This document shows, in pieces, positions 1 through 5,988 of a stretch of DNA of 10,205 nucleotides. Both the position numbers and the translations under genes were made by a program. A model generated the notes under the pieces. The model made no database searches. It saw only the letters and a list, made by a program, of their open reading frames with translations, and was not told the origin of the DNA. Position 1 is the first letter of the stretch. Every line of letters begins with the position of its first letter. The stretch covers positions 1-10,205 of the forward strand of contig DQHT01000105.1 in the NCBI GenBank assembly GCA_003531115.1. The letters run 5' to 3'. The DNA is from Bacteroidota bacterium. GTDB lineage: Bacteria; Bacteroidota; Bacteroidia; UBA8524.

Positions 1-30
1 GGGTCGCTGGTTCGAATCCAGTCACTCCGA
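1..30 (+). tRNA. 3' end of a tRNA, probably tRNA-Pro (partial, 5' part outside window)
   Basis: The T arm is clear: stem GCTGG (6-10), loop TTCGAAT (11-17), stem CCAGT (18-22) with one G-U pair, then a 7-nt acceptor strand CACTCCG (23-29) and discriminator A (30). CCA is not encoded. The last acceptor base is G72 with A73, so the missing 5' end should start with C1; a C1-G72 pair with A73 is the usual arrangement in bacterial tRNA-Pro, and the GGGTCGC lead-in also resembles tRNA-Pro. The amino-acid assignment is inference because the anticodon lies outside the window. Confidence 0.75.
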
Positions 31-42
31 CAATTGAAACGA

Positions 43-72
43 CAAAGCCTTCAGAGGAATCTGGGGGCTTTG
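43..72 (+). terminator. Terminator hairpin downstream of the tRNA
   Basis: A 13-bp stem (43-55 pairing with 60-72, two G-U pairs) closes on a GGAA loop of the stable GNRA type. It is followed by AAGTTTTC, a short T tract. It begins 13 nt after the mature tRNA end, so it probably ends the tRNA transcript. It may also stop minus-strand transcripts arriving from the operon at 131-988. Confidence 0.75.
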
Positions 73-75
73 AAG

Positions 76-105
76 TTTTCAGTGTTCAGTGTTCAGTTTT
101 CAGTG
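76..105. repeat. 7-nt tandem repeat, TTCAGTG type
   Basis: The stretch reads as four near-copies of TTCAGTG in a row, the last set off by two extra T. It lies between the tRNA terminator and the stop of the small membrane gene, outside any gene. Two other 7-nt tandem repeats of different sequence occur in the window (5253-5280 and 5989-6009). Confidence 0.6.
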
Positions 106-130
106 GGTTTCGGATTTTAAGGGGATTGTA

Positions 131-346
131 TTATAAATCAATGATTGCTCTATAAATAGTCACCAGTATCAAAGCGAAGACGCTTACCCCAAGACTAACA
201 AGTAGTAGACTATAAAATAGAAATGCCCCGGCGATATAATATTCATCGTCGAAATGGTTTTGCAGAGCGGATTTTACCTTGGCTGAACTTCTGTATCGAA
301 TCCAGAGGTAGATCCAACCGACAGGAATGAAAAGGAGTTCAACCAT
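131..346 (-). CDS. Small two-helix membrane protein, unknown function, third gene after hepT
   Basis: The 71-aa protein has a hydrophobic segment at about residues 4-16 and a long one at about 38-67, joined by a charged loop with basic residues (RYRSSAKVK) and then an acidic patch (FDDEYY). No family is recognised. The ATG lies 5 nt after the hepT stop, and the AAAGG in the last hepT codons is suitably placed as a ribosome-binding site, so translation is probably coupled to hepT. It reads toward the tRNA terminator. The stop is TAA. The tight spacing supports it being a real gene in the mntA-hepT operon; the alternative is a neutral passenger. A link to toxin function is inference only. Confidence 0.62.
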   Translation of the reverse strand: MVELLFIPVGWIYLWIRYRSSAKVKSALQNHFDDEYYIAGAFLFYSLLLVSLGVSVFALILVTIYRAIIDL

Positions 347-351
347 TGTGT

Positions 352-690
352 TTAGCCTTTAATTCCGTGAATTTCCGTTTTCAAAACAGGCAAATCCTTG
401 ATTATGATCCGCCAAAGTGTCGTCGGGTCTATTGAGTCATATGCATGAACGATCATATTTCTTAGGCCAATAATATGTCTGGCACTGCTGATTTGAATTG
501 TCGGATCCAGAAGCGTCATTTTTCTAACAGCTTCGCCAATAATTTCTAAATCCCTCTCCACGGTTCTGATTGCCATGAAATTGGAGCTGAATTTTGTATA
601 GTCTTTGGAATGAATCTCAACCACGTTTTCCAATTCGCTAATCACGGACTCTATATCGAGGATATATTTTAATACCTCCTTACGCGGCAT
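352..690 (-). CDS. hepT: HepT-like HEPN ribonuclease toxin
   Basis: The 112-aa protein carries the HEPN motif R77-x4-H82-x-Y84 (RNMIVHAY), which forms the RNase active site of HepT toxins, and the family-typical ERDLEIIGEA helix around residues 45-54. HepT proteins cleave RNA as dimers; their partner MntA inactivates them by adding AMP to the motif tyrosine, here expected to be Y84. The ATG at 690 is chosen because the protein then begins MPRKEVLKYILD, the usual HepT N-terminus and length; the frame stays open to an ATG at 828, but that extension would lie wholly inside mntA. The start overlaps the end of mntA by 11 nt, implying translational coupling. All motif residues are intact, so the toxin looks functional. 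Confidence 0.92.
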   Translation of the reverse strand: MPRKEVLKYILDIESVISELENVVEIHSKDYTKFSSNFMAIRTVERDLEIIGEAVRKMTLLDPTIQISSARHIIGLRNMIVHAYDSIDPTTLWRIIIKDLPVLKTEIHGIKG

Positions 691-988
691 ACAGTTCGAC
701 TTTCGTTTTGTCAAGTTCCTGTTTGAAAATCGGGTTTTTGATAACCGGATAAGATACGAGATCAATTTGGCGGTTGTACAACGCTTCCAGTGCGTCTTTA
801 AGGCCAAAATACGCATCCCCTTGCTCAAGTGGAGTCAGGTTTTCGGTAAATATTACTGCAAAATCTAAATCGCTGTTTGCCTGAAAATCATTCCTGACGG
901 CAGAGCCAAAAAGAAACAACTTAGCTACAAAATGCGTTTGACAAATTGATCTTAGTTCACGCTTATTATGTTCAAGCAGATTAATCAT
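680..988 (-). CDS. mntA: MntA-like minimal nucleotidyltransferase antitoxin
   Basis: The 102-aa protein has the minimal nucleotidyltransferase signature G28-S29-x10-D40-L41-D42, with a third acidic residue D76 in QIDLV completing the usual metal-binding set. MntA antitoxins of this family use ATP to AMPylate the tyrosine of the HepT HEPN motif and so neutralise it. It is the first gene of the operon, and its TAA stop lies within the hepT start region (overlap 680-690). A TATATTTG promoter element ends 5 nt upstream of the ATG, so the transcript may have almost no leader. Length and active-site residues are normal for the family. This type of pair acts in plasmid or genome stabilisation and possibly phage defence. 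Confidence 0.93.
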   Translation of the reverse strand: MINLLEHNKRELRSICQTHFVAKLFLFGSAVRNDFQANSDLDFAVIFTENLTPLEQGDAYFGLKDALEALYNRQIDLVSYPVIKNPIFKQELDKTKVELYAA

Positions 989-992
989 AACT

Positions 993-1000
993 CAAATATA
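993..1000 (-). promoter_or_regulatory. Bacteroidetes -7 promoter element for mntA-hepT
   Basis: On the minus strand this reads TATATTTG, a full match to TAnnTTTG. The mntA ATG follows after only 4 nt, so the transcript would start at or very near the start codon. No clear TTTG -33 element is seen at the expected distance. Confidence 0.5.
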
Positions 1001-1142
1001 AGAAAACAGATTGTCACGATAGTTGGATTCATCCCATCCCCGTAATTTTATTCAGGCATTTTGGGGTGCTTATGCGGCTTTTTATTCTATCTTGTTGTCT
1101 GCTTAGTTTATACTCCTTGCAACGCAATCTTAATAAGCCAAA

Positions 1143-1949
1143 ATGGGATCAGAACATCGCTCCGTATCAAAATACCCCCTGCTGGCTTCGTTTCGTGGAT
1201 TTTTCCTGGCTTGTTCCGTAATCCTTTTCCTGAACGCCTGCGAAAAGGAGAAGAAATTTCCCGAAGGCAAGGTGCCGGGTAAGCTGGTTTTGGTGTGCGA
1301 CGACTGGAATGTCGACAATTGGTATTCCTATCTGGACTCTTTTGAAAAGTATGATATGGCCCTGACCTTTTATGTGAGTCATTTTCATACCATGAGTCCG
1401 GAACAAAAGGCTAAACTGCTAGACCTGCAAGACAGAGGGCATGAAATAGCCTACCATACCCTCCATCATATTCCATGGAATACGAACTATACCCAAAAGG
1501 AGATCGATGATTACCTGAGAGTGGAAATTGACTCAGGCGTGGCCCTGCTCAGAAACGAGGGTTTATTGATAAACTGCTTTTCCTTTCCAGGGGAAGTCTA
1601 CGATTCGGCTATATTTCAACACCTTAAAGATCGCTTTGCGCATGTTCGTACCAGTCATTTTGGGTACTTTGAGTATTGGAAACGCAGAAGGGAATTTTCG
1701 CTGATGCCGGATAAGGATCAGCCTTTCCGGAGCTATGCACTCGATAATGCCTCCTTATTTGCCAGCGATGGAAACGGAGAAATGATTCTTGCCGACCTGA
1801 GAGCAGGCACAAATGTGGCCTTGCTCTTTCATTCGCTGACGTATGAAAAGCAGCCGTACACGACAAATCCGGCTGACTTTTTTGGGTTGATAAAGGAGGT
1901 GCATGATGCCGGGATTCCGTTTAGCACGGTATCGGGGTTTTATCGATGA
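1143..1949 (+). CDS. Lipoprotein with NodB-type polysaccharide deacetylase domain
   Basis: This 268-aa protein starts with a basic N-terminus, a hydrophobic stretch (about 19-30) and a lipobox LNAC with C33 as the lipidated cysteine, so it is probably anchored in the envelope. The NodB fold follows: D53-D54 (motif 1, catalytic base and metal ligand), H105-T-x-x-H109 (motif 2, metal ligands), a SFPGE segment at about 147-151 in the place of motif 3, and LFH at 228-230 as the late histidine motif. The family removes N- or O-acetyl groups from glycans such as peptidoglycan, chitin oligomers or exopolysaccharide; the substrate here cannot be told. The usual RxxPxG arginine of motif 3 is not evident and the first motif reads CDDW instead of FDDG, so the specificity may be unusual. 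It is apparently a single-gene unit; no good Shine-Dalgarno site precedes the ATG, and no in-frame ATG gives a better start. Confidence 0.85.
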   Translation: MGSEHRSVSKYPLLASFRGFFLACSVILFLNACEKEKKFPEGKVPGKLVLVCDDWNVDNWYSYLDSFEKYDMALTFYVSHFHTMSPEQKAKLLDLQDRGHEIAYHTLHHIPWNTNYTQKEIDDYLRVEIDSGVALLRNEGLLINCFSFPGEVYDSAIFQHLKDRFAHVRTSHFGYFEYWKRRREFSLMPDKDQPFRSYALDNASLFASDGNGEMILADLRAGTNVALLFHSLTYEKQPYTTNPADFFGLIKEVHDAGIPFSTVSGFYR

Positions 1950-2107
1950 AGAGATGTGGCATTGATCCCTCGAGTTGAAATGTTCTAAAAAACTATTATC
2001 CTTTCATCACGCCAACTCATACCCAATCCCCCTTTTCATTTAAAGCAGGTCAACTGAGAAATTTGGGGTCCAAGCTTGAGGAGACCTAGTGTTTTGTACT
2101 ATTAAGA

Positions 2108-2329
2108 TCACTTTTTTATAAAATTTGTGAGATCTTCATTGAGTGCTGTTGCAAGTTTTTCCAGAAGTAAAATTGTTGGATTATAAGTGCCATTCTCAAT
2201 TCTTTGAACCGTGCTTTTGGCGACGTCTGCATTATCTGCTAATTCTTGCTGACTTATTCCTTTACTGTCACGAATTTTTCGGAGCCTTAACCCTAGAGAA
2301 TTCAGTAATTCGTTCCGCTGCACTGGCAT
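2108..2329 (-). CDS. Small XRE-family (Cro/CI-type) transcription regulator
   Basis: The 73-aa protein is essentially one HTH_3 domain: the first helix is around 11-22 (GLRLRKIRDSKG), the helix-turn-helix runs from S26-QQELADNADV to the recognition helix AKSTVQRIENG (37-47), and NPTILLLEKLATAL forms the closing helices. There is no extra ligand or toxin-binding domain. It is transcribed divergently from the 677-aa secreted protein gene, with a 93-bp gap that holds a perfect palindrome at 2367-2378. The natural inference is that it represses its own promoter and that of the divergent gene. No toxin gene is adjacent, so an antitoxin role is less likely. Confidence 0.9.
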   Translation of the reverse strand: MPVQRNELLNSLGLRLRKIRDSKGISQQELADNADVAKSTVQRIENGTYNPTILLLEKLATALNEDLTNFIKK

Positions 2330-2365
2330 AAGAACAAACCAAGAGATTCAAATTTTTCAAAATGG

Positions 2366-2382
2366 TAGCATATATGCTGCTA
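2366..2382. promoter_or_regulatory. Candidate XRE operator (palindrome)
   Basis: AGCATATATGCT (2367-2378) is a perfect 12-bp palindrome. An overlapping alternative is TAGCA (2366-2370) with TGCTA (2378-2382). It lies between the XRE regulator start and the TAnnTTTG element of the divergent gene, about 11 bp upstream of that element, where a bound dimer could block polymerase. Binding by this regulator is inference. Confidence 0.5.
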
Positions 2383-2388
2383 AATTTT

Positions 2389-2396
2389 TATGTTTG
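2389..2396 (+). promoter_or_regulatory. Bacteroidetes -7 promoter element for the 677-aa protein gene
   Basis: TATGTTTG fully matches TAnnTTTG. Transcription would start near 2402, about 20 nt before the ATG at 2423. The expected -33 region overlaps the palindrome at 2366-2382 and has no good TTTG, as might be expected of a regulated promoter. Confidence 0.5.
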
Positions 2397-2422
2397 AAAT
2401 ACAATAAGTAAAAAAACAACCT

Positions 2423-4456
2423 ATGAAAAAATTATTCACCATTATTATTTGCGTGTGTTTCGCATCACAAGCCAGATCACAGTATGTTGATTATGAACAC
2501 CCTACTTATCCCATTGATTCATTTACATTTTATGATTCTGGATATTACCAGACCTACGACACCTTTGTTGAGTATCAGAATACCGTTCCACAAATGATTT
2601 CTTTTGCTAAAGCTTTTTACAACAGCGGACCAATTATTTATATGAAGTTAGACGAACAAGACTATTCATCGTGTCACTTCAAAGTGATTGACTCTTCTGG
2701 AAGTTCTTCATCGTTGGTTCTAAGTAATTATGAGTTAATAATTAGTGGACTACCCAAAGACAAGCCTTATCTTGTTTATGTAATTAATGAAGTGGGTGAT
2801 ACTATACCAATTCATTCGTTCAGAACCAATCGAAATATCGACCCTGATGTTTTGGAAACTTCTCGGTCATTATTTGATTCTATGCGTGTTTGGGTAAACA
2901 ATGACACGAATCAACTAAGTACATACATTAGGAATCTTGTTGGCGTTCATAATTTAGAAAAAATATCGCTACTTCAACAATTCTATATGGATAGTCTTAG
3001 CCTGATACCGGATATATACATCACCGGCTACTTAATCCCAGACTATACGATTTTCAATAAAAAGCCGACTTGCAACTGCAAAATGGCAATGACGGCTACA
3101 AATAAATTCGCAACTTCTCCAGGAATACTTGTGGATGGTTCCATATGGGGAGAAGAGACAACCGAAACGGCTAAGACAGATAAAGGAGTCTGGCAGGATC
3201 TATTATGGGCCAATGTTGCAGCTCAAGGACCAAGTAAAATGGCAAAAGTAGATTTCAAAGGTCAAGGAGGTACAACCGATCAAAAATATCCTTTCGTTGC
3301 TCAAACCAATGGCGGTTCTCCCTATTATGCTCAAAGAATTATCGGTTACTTCTGTACCGATAATAACGAATATTCTTCTGATTGTGGATGTACGAGAACT
3401 ATTAACGTAAAGTACTTGTATCAAAGTAAGATGACGGCCCACGCCTCAACAAGTTGGTGTGCAACATGTTTAGGTAGATATGCAACTTCTCAAGTTGATG
3501 ACCTTGCTTACGTAACAGCTTATAATGATCAAACAGAAGTAATGACCTATATTGATGGCGAAGCTCGTCAGGCGTATGCAAAAAATAAGGAAAACATCAA
3601 TAAAGAATTTGTGCTTGAATTTCTAGATGCACAATTCGATTTTGGTGTTCCTTTAGCGATTTCACTCGGTTTGACATCGGCTACAGGATTCCCGGTTATT
3701 ACCCCTGGATTAATTGATTCTATGAAATCGTATCTTCAGGCTTTGGTTAATTTGCCCCCGCCATACTTAAGCACAGATGAGGCGAATGGTTTGATTTATT
3801 TTAATTCGATCAACGGTCAAACCAACTTTTCAATAGAACCAGGTGCGGCATTGGTTGTTACCATGGGTTCATATCATAAGTCATATTTCACTGGAAAGGG
3901 CCAATGGGAGTCAAATACAACTATTGCAAGCGATTTTATGCTTTCCCTTCGCCACAAAGGTGGTTGGAATGGCCCAGAAGAAGATTGCTGTGGCCCTAAT
4001 TTAGGTTCTTGGGTGTTAAGTACACAACAGGGGAAGGCACCAAGTTCTTATGCTCAACTACAAGGTTTGGTCTCTGACCATTTGGGAGCTATAATCGGGT
4101 GGTGGTCCAGTCCGAATATTGGAATAGATTATGGGACACTTGTTGGAGATCCAGGTTGGAGGTGTTATACTGAAGTTCAAGGCTTGATAGCTCCAGTTAA
4201 TAAAGACCTGGATGTAAAAATTGCAGAATCCAAATTGTTTGTTCAACTTTTGGACTCTGGGGAATTAAAAGAGCTCGAAGGTGAAAGTTTTGAAATAGTG
4301 GATATTACGGGAAAACTACTCACCTCTGGAAAGGTAGGTGTAAAGGGATATCTAACCGATTTATATTTGGGCTTTCCAACTTTGATAATACTTAGGGTAT
4401 ATACCGATGGAACAGTATATAACAAAAAGCTAGGTCTTTATTATTCCCCACACTAG
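2423..4456 (+). CDS. Secreted protein of unknown function with type IX-like C-terminal sorting domain
   Basis: I do not recognise the family of this 677-aa protein. It has a classical signal peptide (MKKLFTIIICVCFASQARS, cleavage probably before Q20). The last ~80 residues resemble a type A sorting domain of the type IX secretion system: FEIVDITGKLLTSGK at about 623-637 and RVYTDGTVYNKKLG at about 658-671, though the usual LPxGxY step is replaced by YLGFPTLI. The middle region is cysteine-rich in close pairs: C217/C219, C311, C321/C323, C346/C349, C522/C523, suggesting disulfides or metal binding. The part after the signal peptide (about 20-140) looks beta-rich. The gene is AT-richer than the PKD gene downstream, diverges from an XRE regulator and ends before a strong terminator, so it is a single-gene transcript. 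Predicted location: cell surface or secreted. No catalytic motif is evident. Confidence 0.85.
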   Translation: MKKLFTIIICVCFASQARSQYVDYEHPTYPIDSFTFYDSGYYQTYDTFVEYQNTVPQMISFAKAFYNSGPIIYMKLDEQDYSSCHFKVIDSSGSSSSLVLSNYELIISGLPKDKPYLVYVINEVGDTIPIHSFRTNRNIDPDVLETSRSLFDSMRVWVNNDTNQLSTYIRNLVGVHNLEKISLLQQFYMDSLSLIPDIYITGYLIPDYTIFNKKPTCNCKMAMTATNKFATSPGILVDGSIWGEETTETAKTDKGVWQDLLWANVAAQGPSKMAKVDFKGQGGTTDQKYPFVAQTNGGSPYYAQRIIGYFCTDNNEYSSDCGCTRTINVKYLYQSKMTAHASTSWCATCLGRYATSQVDDLAYVTAYNDQTEVMTYIDGEARQAYAKNKENINKEFVLEFLDAQFDFGVPLAISLGLTSATGFPVITPGLIDSMKSYLQALVNLPPPYLSTDEANGLIYFNSINGQTNFSIEPGAALVVTMGSYHKSYFTGKGQWESNTTIASDFMLSLRHKGGWNGPEEDCCGPNLGSWVLSTQQGKAPSSYAQLQGLVSDHLGAIIGWWSSPNIGIDYGTLVGDPGWRCYTEVQGLIAPVNKDLDVKIAESKLFVQLLDSGELKELEGESFEIVDITGKLLTSGKVGVKGYLTDLYLGFPTLIILRVYTDGTVYNKKLGLYYSPH

Positions 4457-4478
4457 GGAATAGTCTGAAAGGTTATTT

Positions 4479-4519
4479 GGGAGATTATTACGAACCAAAA
4501 GGAATCGTGATAATCTCCC
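4479..4519 (+). terminator. Strong rho-independent terminator after the 677-aa protein gene
   Basis: GGGAGATTAT (4479-4488) pairs perfectly with ATAATCTCCC (4510-4519). One mismatch inward, ACGA (4490-4493) pairs with TCGT (4505-4508), leaving an 11-nt loop. It is followed by TTAACTTTATTT. It begins 22 nt after the stop codon. Confidence 0.8.
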
Positions 4520-4573
4520 TTAACTTTATTTGGAAAATTCATTTGACCTGGTTATACTTAAATTTCAATAATT

Positions 4574-5134
4574 ATGAACAAACTCTACTTAATAGCCTTG
4601 ATAATCTTTTGGAGCTCTGGATGCAGGTGCAACAAGTCTTGTGATTTTCCGGACCCATGTGCTGATTGCAAGGGAGATTATATTTGTATTGAAAATCGAT
4701 GCGAATGTCCGCCTGGATTTGTGGATATCGGTATCCGGTGTATTAAGGAAGAAAAGGGGGTCTTAAAGGCATCACTGAAAGGTACTCCGATTGCATGCAT
4801 GGAAGATGCCATTCTTGACTTCAATCCATCTGAAACGGATCAAAATGGATGGAGTGATATGACAATCTATTACACGACGCAGAATGCTGGGTATCATGCA
4901 ATGGGAGGTCCTAATTTCTCAGCAACGTATAATATTGGACCAAATGCCGACACCATAAAAGATGACTATTTCGAAGTATTCGCGTTTGGTTGTGACAGTA
5001 TTTCAAGTACAGGACCAAGTGCCAGATTTTTGGGTATTTATTATAAGGATCTAAATGTTTTTGAAGCGAATTTTATTCGCTGGAAGTCACATCCTCTCGT
5101 GCCAGTAGATACGTTTACATTAATATTTAAATGA
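4574..5134 (+). CDS. EGF-like domain lipoprotein, unknown function
   Basis: The 186-aa protein has a short hydrophobic N-terminus (about 4-13) ending in SSGC, with C17 as the likely lipidated cysteine; the lipobox is imperfect because the -3 residue is serine. Residues 28-56 form a compact EGF-like module with six cysteines (C29, C32, C38, C43, C45, C56) including the typical CxCPPGF...G..C end. The remaining ~125 residues (KASLKGT... to FTLIFK) look like a beta-sandwich but match no family I know. It sits after the terminator of the 677-aa gene, so it should have its own promoter, although none is convincing. The ATG is preceded by an A/T-rich stretch rather than a Shine-Dalgarno site. It is probably a surface or periplasmic protein involved in binding; this is inference from the EGF fold only. 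Confidence 0.82.
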   Translation: MNKLYLIALIIFWSSGCRCNKSCDFPDPCADCKGDYICIENRCECPPGFVDIGIRCIKEEKGVLKASLKGTPIACMEDAILDFNPSETDQNGWSDMTIYYTTQNAGYHAMGGPNFSATYNIGPNADTIKDDYFEVFAFGCDSISSTGPSARFLGIYYKDLNVFEANFIRWKSHPLVPVDTFTLIFK

Positions 5135-5152
5135 TTTCAACTGGAACGTGGA

Positions 5153-5232
5153 CACTTCGACTACGCGTGGAGTGCCTGCACCTCACATGCGTTCGGGTGG
5201 AGATTCGTTTGCTCCGCTCAGTGTGACGGAGT
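5153..5232. repeat. GC-richer intergenic stretch with two hairpins, possible degenerate repeat
   Basis: Between the EGF lipoprotein and the Crp gene (5135-5346) there is no gene. 5153-5174 folds as a 7-bp hairpin (CACTTCG with TGGAGTG, two G-T pairs), and 5211-5232 as GCTCCG/CGGAGT around a CTCAGTGTGA loop. The pieces TTCGACTACGC and CTCCGCTCAGTGTGAC resemble a short intergenic repeat that I recall from Bacteroidetes genomes. The hairpins might help end the upstream transcript, but there is no T tract. Confidence 0.35.
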
Positions 5233-5252
5233 TGTAGGCTTGAGGAAAGCCG

Positions 5253-5280
5253 TAAATCATAAATCACAAATCATAAATCA
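5253..5280. repeat. 7-nt tandem repeat, TAAATCA x4
   Basis: Four head-to-tail copies (TAAATCA, TAAATCA, CAAATCA, TAAATCA), with one base differing in the third. It is intergenic, 67 nt upstream of the Crp regulator start. The unit is not related to the 76-105 repeat, but the unit length is the same. Confidence 0.65.
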
Positions 5281-5284
5281 AAAA

Positions 5285-5299
5285 TTGTTGTACCAACAA
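5285..5299. promoter_or_regulatory. Inverted repeat upstream of the Crp-family gene
   Basis: TTGTTG-TAC-CAACAA is a perfect 6-bp inverted repeat about 48 nt before the Crp gene start. It could be an operator, but it does not match the CRP box or the FNR box, and repeats this short arise by chance. Confidence 0.27.
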
Positions 5300-5346
5300 C
5301 CATCAGTTAGCTACCACCGCCTCCAGTAAATTCGTAAATTCCCCGC

Positions 5347-5967
5347 ATGATTCCTGAAAGACTGAGAAAAAACTTTGAGCCCGCCTTATTGGAGCTCCTC
5401 GATAAAGATGCTGTGGTTATTGATATCGATAAAGGAGAAGTGATGCTGGACCAGGGCGCCTTTATTACGCATATTCCTATCGTTATCGACGGCCGTTTAA
5501 AGGTGAGCCAGCTGGATGGAGATGGCAATGAGCTTTTCCTCTATTTTGTTGAACCCCTCGAATCCTGCGTGATGACCTATACCTGTTCGGAAGGGGAAGC
5601 CCGCTCCAAGATCAGGGCCATTGCTGAAATGGATTCTCAGGTCCTGCTGATTCCAAAGGAAAAGCTCGAGGTGCTTATGGGATTTCGAAGCTGGAGAAAT
5701 TTTGTAATGAATGCCTACCGCGACCGTTTTGTGGAATTGATCGATGCCCTGAACAGCATTGCGTTCACTCAGCTGGACGAACGCCTGATCAAATACCTGA
5801 AAGAAAAATCAGCGGGTAAAAAAGAGATTTCCATCACCCACCAGGAAATTGCGGAAGATTTAAATTCATCGCGGGAAGTGATCTCACGCCTGTTGAAACA
5901 TCTGGAAACCCAGGGAAAAGTTATTTTAGGGAGGAACAGAATACAGCTGCAGGTTAGGGGAAAGTGA
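5347..5967 (+). CDS. Crp/Fnr-family transcription regulator
   Basis: The 206-aa length and domain order are normal for the family: a cyclic-nucleotide-binding-like beta-roll (about 20-108), a long dimerisation helix (about 113-138), and a C-terminal winged helix (about 143-204). The HTH reads ISITHQEIAEDLNSSREVISRLLKHLE, with R176, E177 and R181 at the positions of CRP R180, E181 and R185 that read GTGA; S180 corresponds to FNR S212. The effector domain has no obvious cAMP-binding signature but has C74 and C80 in SCVMTYTC, a spacing seen in Bacteroidetes relatives that might serve redox or metal sensing; there is no FNR-type N-terminal cysteine cluster. It precedes two small membrane-protein genes, and a GTGA-N6-TCAC palindrome overlaps its stop codon, so it probably controls them. 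The effector is unknown. Confidence 0.93.
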   Translation: MIPERLRKNFEPALLELLDKDAVVIDIDKGEVMLDQGAFITHIPIVIDGRLKVSQLDGDGNELFLYFVEPLESCVMTYTCSEGEARSKIRAIAEMDSQVLLIPKEKLEVLMGFRSWRNFVMNAYRDRFVELIDALNSIAFTQLDERLIKYLKEKSAGKKEISITHQEIAEDLNSSREVISRLLKHLETQGKVILGRNRIQLQVRGK

Positions 5968-5980
5968 TATAGGTCACTTT
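5961..5980. promoter_or_regulatory. CRP-like operator GTGA-N6-TCAC overlapping the regulator stop codon
   Basis: AAAGTGA (5961-5967), a 6-nt spacer and TCACTTT (5974-5980) form a perfect 7+7 inverted repeat whose core matches the half-site and spacing of a CRP box. It lies 48 nt upstream of the DUF2892-like gene. It could instead act as a weak hairpin in RNA; it has no following T tract beyond TTT. Confidence 0.52.
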
Positions 5981-5988
5981 AATCCAGA

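Noticed and set aside
1..30. tRNA 3' end as an attachment site for an integrated island
   Set aside because: I looked for a second copy of the T-arm/acceptor sequence in the window. The only partial match, TCGAATCCTGCG near 5569, is short and inside the Crp coding sequence. No integrase is present.
691..828. N-terminal extension of hepT to an ATG at 828
   Set aside because: The extra 46 residues are basic, lie wholly inside mntA, and are not part of HepT proteins. The ATG at 690 gives normal length and an ordinary start overlap.
1061..1282. 73-aa plus-strand frame and minus-strand frames over 1130-1866
   Set aside because: They overlap the deacetylase lipoprotein gene, which has a lipobox and NodB motifs. 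The alternative translations have no recognisable features.
2046..2089. AGGTC...GACCT inverted repeat as a terminator between the deacetylase and XRE genes
   Set aside because: Only 5 bp pair across a long loop, or 7 bp with a 5-nt bulge, and no T tract follows on either strand.
4529..4560. Promoter for the EGF lipoprotein: TTTG-N20-TATACTTA
   Set aside because: Only part of the -7 element matches TAnnTTTG and no second feature supports it; left unannotated.
5253..5280. Short CRISPR-like direct repeats
   Set aside because: The units are 7 nt and contiguous with no spacers, and there are no cas genes, so this is a simple tandem repeat.
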